A stretch of 64,000 nucleotides of DNA. It comes from Sphingomonas sp. BK235. Lineage in GTDB: Bacteria > Pseudomonadota > Alphaproteobacteria > Sphingomonadales > Sphingomonadaceae. Positions 63,121-64,000 of this stretch are shown piece after piece (the stretch's first letter is position 1; each line of letters begins with the position of its first letter). The notes under the pieces were generated by a model. The model ran no database searches. It saw nothing but the letters and a program-made list of their open reading frames with translations, and was not told where the DNA came from. Both the position numbers and the translations under genes were made by a program. The stretch covers positions 62,001 to 126,000 of the forward strand of contig NZ_SLXN01000006.1 of assembly GCF_004345855.1 (NCBI RefSeq). Direction: 5' to 3'.

Positions 63121-63846
63121 ATGAGCATCGTCACCAGCAAGCCCGCGCGCCCGCGCCTCGCCTATCATCACAGCGCCGGCGCGGCGCCGACCGTCGTCTT
63201 CCTGCCGGGTTATGCCTCCGACATGACCGGCACCAAGGCGCTCGCGCTCGAAGCCTGGGCCAAGGCACGCGGGCAGGGCTTCCTCCGCTTCGATTACGGC
63301 GGGTGCGGCGCGTCGGAAGGCGCGTTCGAGGATCAGTCGCTGACCGACTGGCGCGACGACGCGCTGGCGATGATCGACCATGTCGATGGCCCGGTCGTGC
63401 TGGTCGGCTCGTCGATGGGGGGCTGGGTGATGCTGCTCGCCGCGCTGGCGCGCCCGGCGCGCGTCGCCGCGCTGGTGGGGATCGCCGCCGCCCCCGATTT
63501 CACCGACTGGGGCTTCTCGCAGGAGGAGAAGATGTACCTGCTCGAGCACGGCCGGCTCGAGCGCGCCAACCCTTACGGCCCAGCGCCGACCGTCTACACC
63601 CGGCGGTTCTGGCAGTCGGGCGAGGCCAACCGGCTGATGTCGGGCGCGATCGCCTTCGACGGGCCGGTGCGGCTGCTCCACGGCCAGGCCGATCCCGATG
63701 TGCCATGGCATCGCAGCGCGCGGCTGGCCGAGCTGATCGGTTCGCCGCACGTTCAGACCTGGCTGGTCAAGGACGGCGATCACCGCCTGTCGCGCGAGGA
63801 CGATCTCGCGCTGCTGATCCGCGCGGTGGAGGATGTGGTGCCATGA
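63121..63846 (+). CDS. Alpha/beta hydrolase, ABHD10/esterase-like
   Basis: A 241-residue hydrolase. It shows VVFLPGYASDMTGTKA, FDYGGCGASEG, the nucleophile elbow VGSSMGGWVML with Ser98, an acid in GQADPDVPWH and a histidine in KDGDHRLSR. The layout matches small cytosolic thioesterase/esterase proteins near palmitoyl-protein thioesterase ABHD10. Its stop overlaps the next gene's ATG by 4 bp. Confidence 0.85.
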   Translation: MSIVTSKPARPRLAYHHSAGAAPTVVFLPGYASDMTGTKALALEAWAKARGQGFLRFDYGGCGASEGAFEDQSLTDWRDDALAMIDHVDGPVVLVGSSMGGWVMLLAALARPARVAALVGIAAAPDFTDWGFSQEEKMYLLEHGRLERANPYGPAPTVYTRRFWQSGEANRLMSGAIAFDGPVRLLHGQADPDVPWHRSARLAELIGSPHVQTWLVKDGDHRLSREDDLALLIRAVEDVVP

Positions 63847-64000
63847 CCCTGCTCGCCGCCGCGCTGCTCGCCGCCGCCCAGCTCACCGCCGGCCCCGCCG
63901 CGCCGCCGGCCGCGCCGGTGACCGACCCGGCGGCGGGCTGCATCGCCGAGACGCGGAGCGATCCCGCCGCGGCGGAGGCGCGTGCGCGGCGCGGCGGCGC
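63843..64000 (+). CDS. Exported protein, 3' end outside the window
   Basis: Only the first 52 codons are present. The ATG overlaps the hydrolase stop (ATGA). It begins MTLLAAALLAAAQLTAGPAA, a signal peptide, followed by a Pro/Ala stretch and GCIAETRSDPAAAEARARRG. A helical or TPR-like protein is possible, but no family can be named. Confidence 0.6.
   Translation, partial: MTLLAAALLAAAQLTAGPAAPPAAPVTDPAAGCIAETRSDPAAAEARARRGG

Noticed and set aside
1..64000. Hundreds of long open frames on the strand opposite to, or out of frame with, clear genes, some over 500 codons
   Set aside because: They are Arg/Ala/Gly/Pro/His-rich shadow frames expected in GC-rich coding DNA. They lack motifs and Shine-Dalgarno sites and overlap recognised genes fully.

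Overview
The window looks like chromosomal DNA of an alphaproteobacterium, most likely a sphingomonad (Sphingomonas or close relative). This is an inference from the very high GC content, the dense layout with many 1-4 bp stop/start overlaps, two TonB-dependent receptors, a Tad/Flp pilus locus with alphaproteobacterial Cpa naming, a direct-repeat SOS-type box (GTTC-N7-GTTC), a LacI-type operator of the TGGTAnCGnTACCA class and several families of intergenic palindromic repeats. No rRNA, tRNA, CRISPR array, transposase or integrase gene was seen. Almost everything reads as core or near-core genome; the small lower-GC genes near 40.0-40.3 kb and 59.6-60.7 kb look most like acquired DNA.

Layout. 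0-3.5 kb: the 5' end of a tryptophan-halogenase-like flavoprotein, a secreted esterase behind a LacI-type operator, and a leftward operon (alpha/beta hydrolase, FAD amine/amino-acid oxidoreductase, cutA). 3.5-10.8 kb: Tad pilus genes cpaA-B-C-D-E-tadB-tadC; the ATPase gene cpaF and the pilin are absent. 10.9-17.7 kb: a coiled-coil membrane protein, a PNPOx-fold stress protein, a thiolase, a MaoC hydratase, putA and a DJ-1/PfpI protein. 17.8-26.4 kb: topoisomerase IB, an MscS channel, a dicarboxylate symporter, small proteins, a divergent SOS-box module with an S24 regulator, lnt and metK. 26.4-32.9 kb: an OmpR-type two-component system, then a YfiR-like protein, TonB receptor and chemoreceptor in one tight operon. 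33.0-39.9 kb: envelope-glycan-type genes (methyltransferase, GtrA, GT-C membrane protein), an SpoU rRNA/tRNA methyltransferase, an epimerase, a DMT exporter and threonine aldolase. 40.0-49.5 kb: an HscC-type Hsp70 with its J-like partner, an outer-membrane barrel protein, a MITE-like repeat, a class A PBP, an FMN reductase and a second chemoreceptor. 49.5-59.2 kb: hemW, a large TonB receptor, infC with a probable ATA start, a Uma2 protein, thrS and a membrane-anchored aspartic protease, with many palindromic repeats. 59.5-64 kb: two tandem paralogous genes of unknown function, a divergent murein-recycling pair (ldcA and mpl), an alpha/beta hydrolase and the start of a secreted protein.

How genes work together: cpaA-tadC build a pilus machine but need an ATPase encoded elsewhere. 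YfiR/TonB/MCP could form an outer-membrane-to-cytoplasm sensory chain. HscC and the J-like protein form a specialised chaperone pair. LdcA supplies the tripeptide that Mpl re-ligates to UDP-MurNAc. All functional calls are from reading the sequence; no database search was possible.
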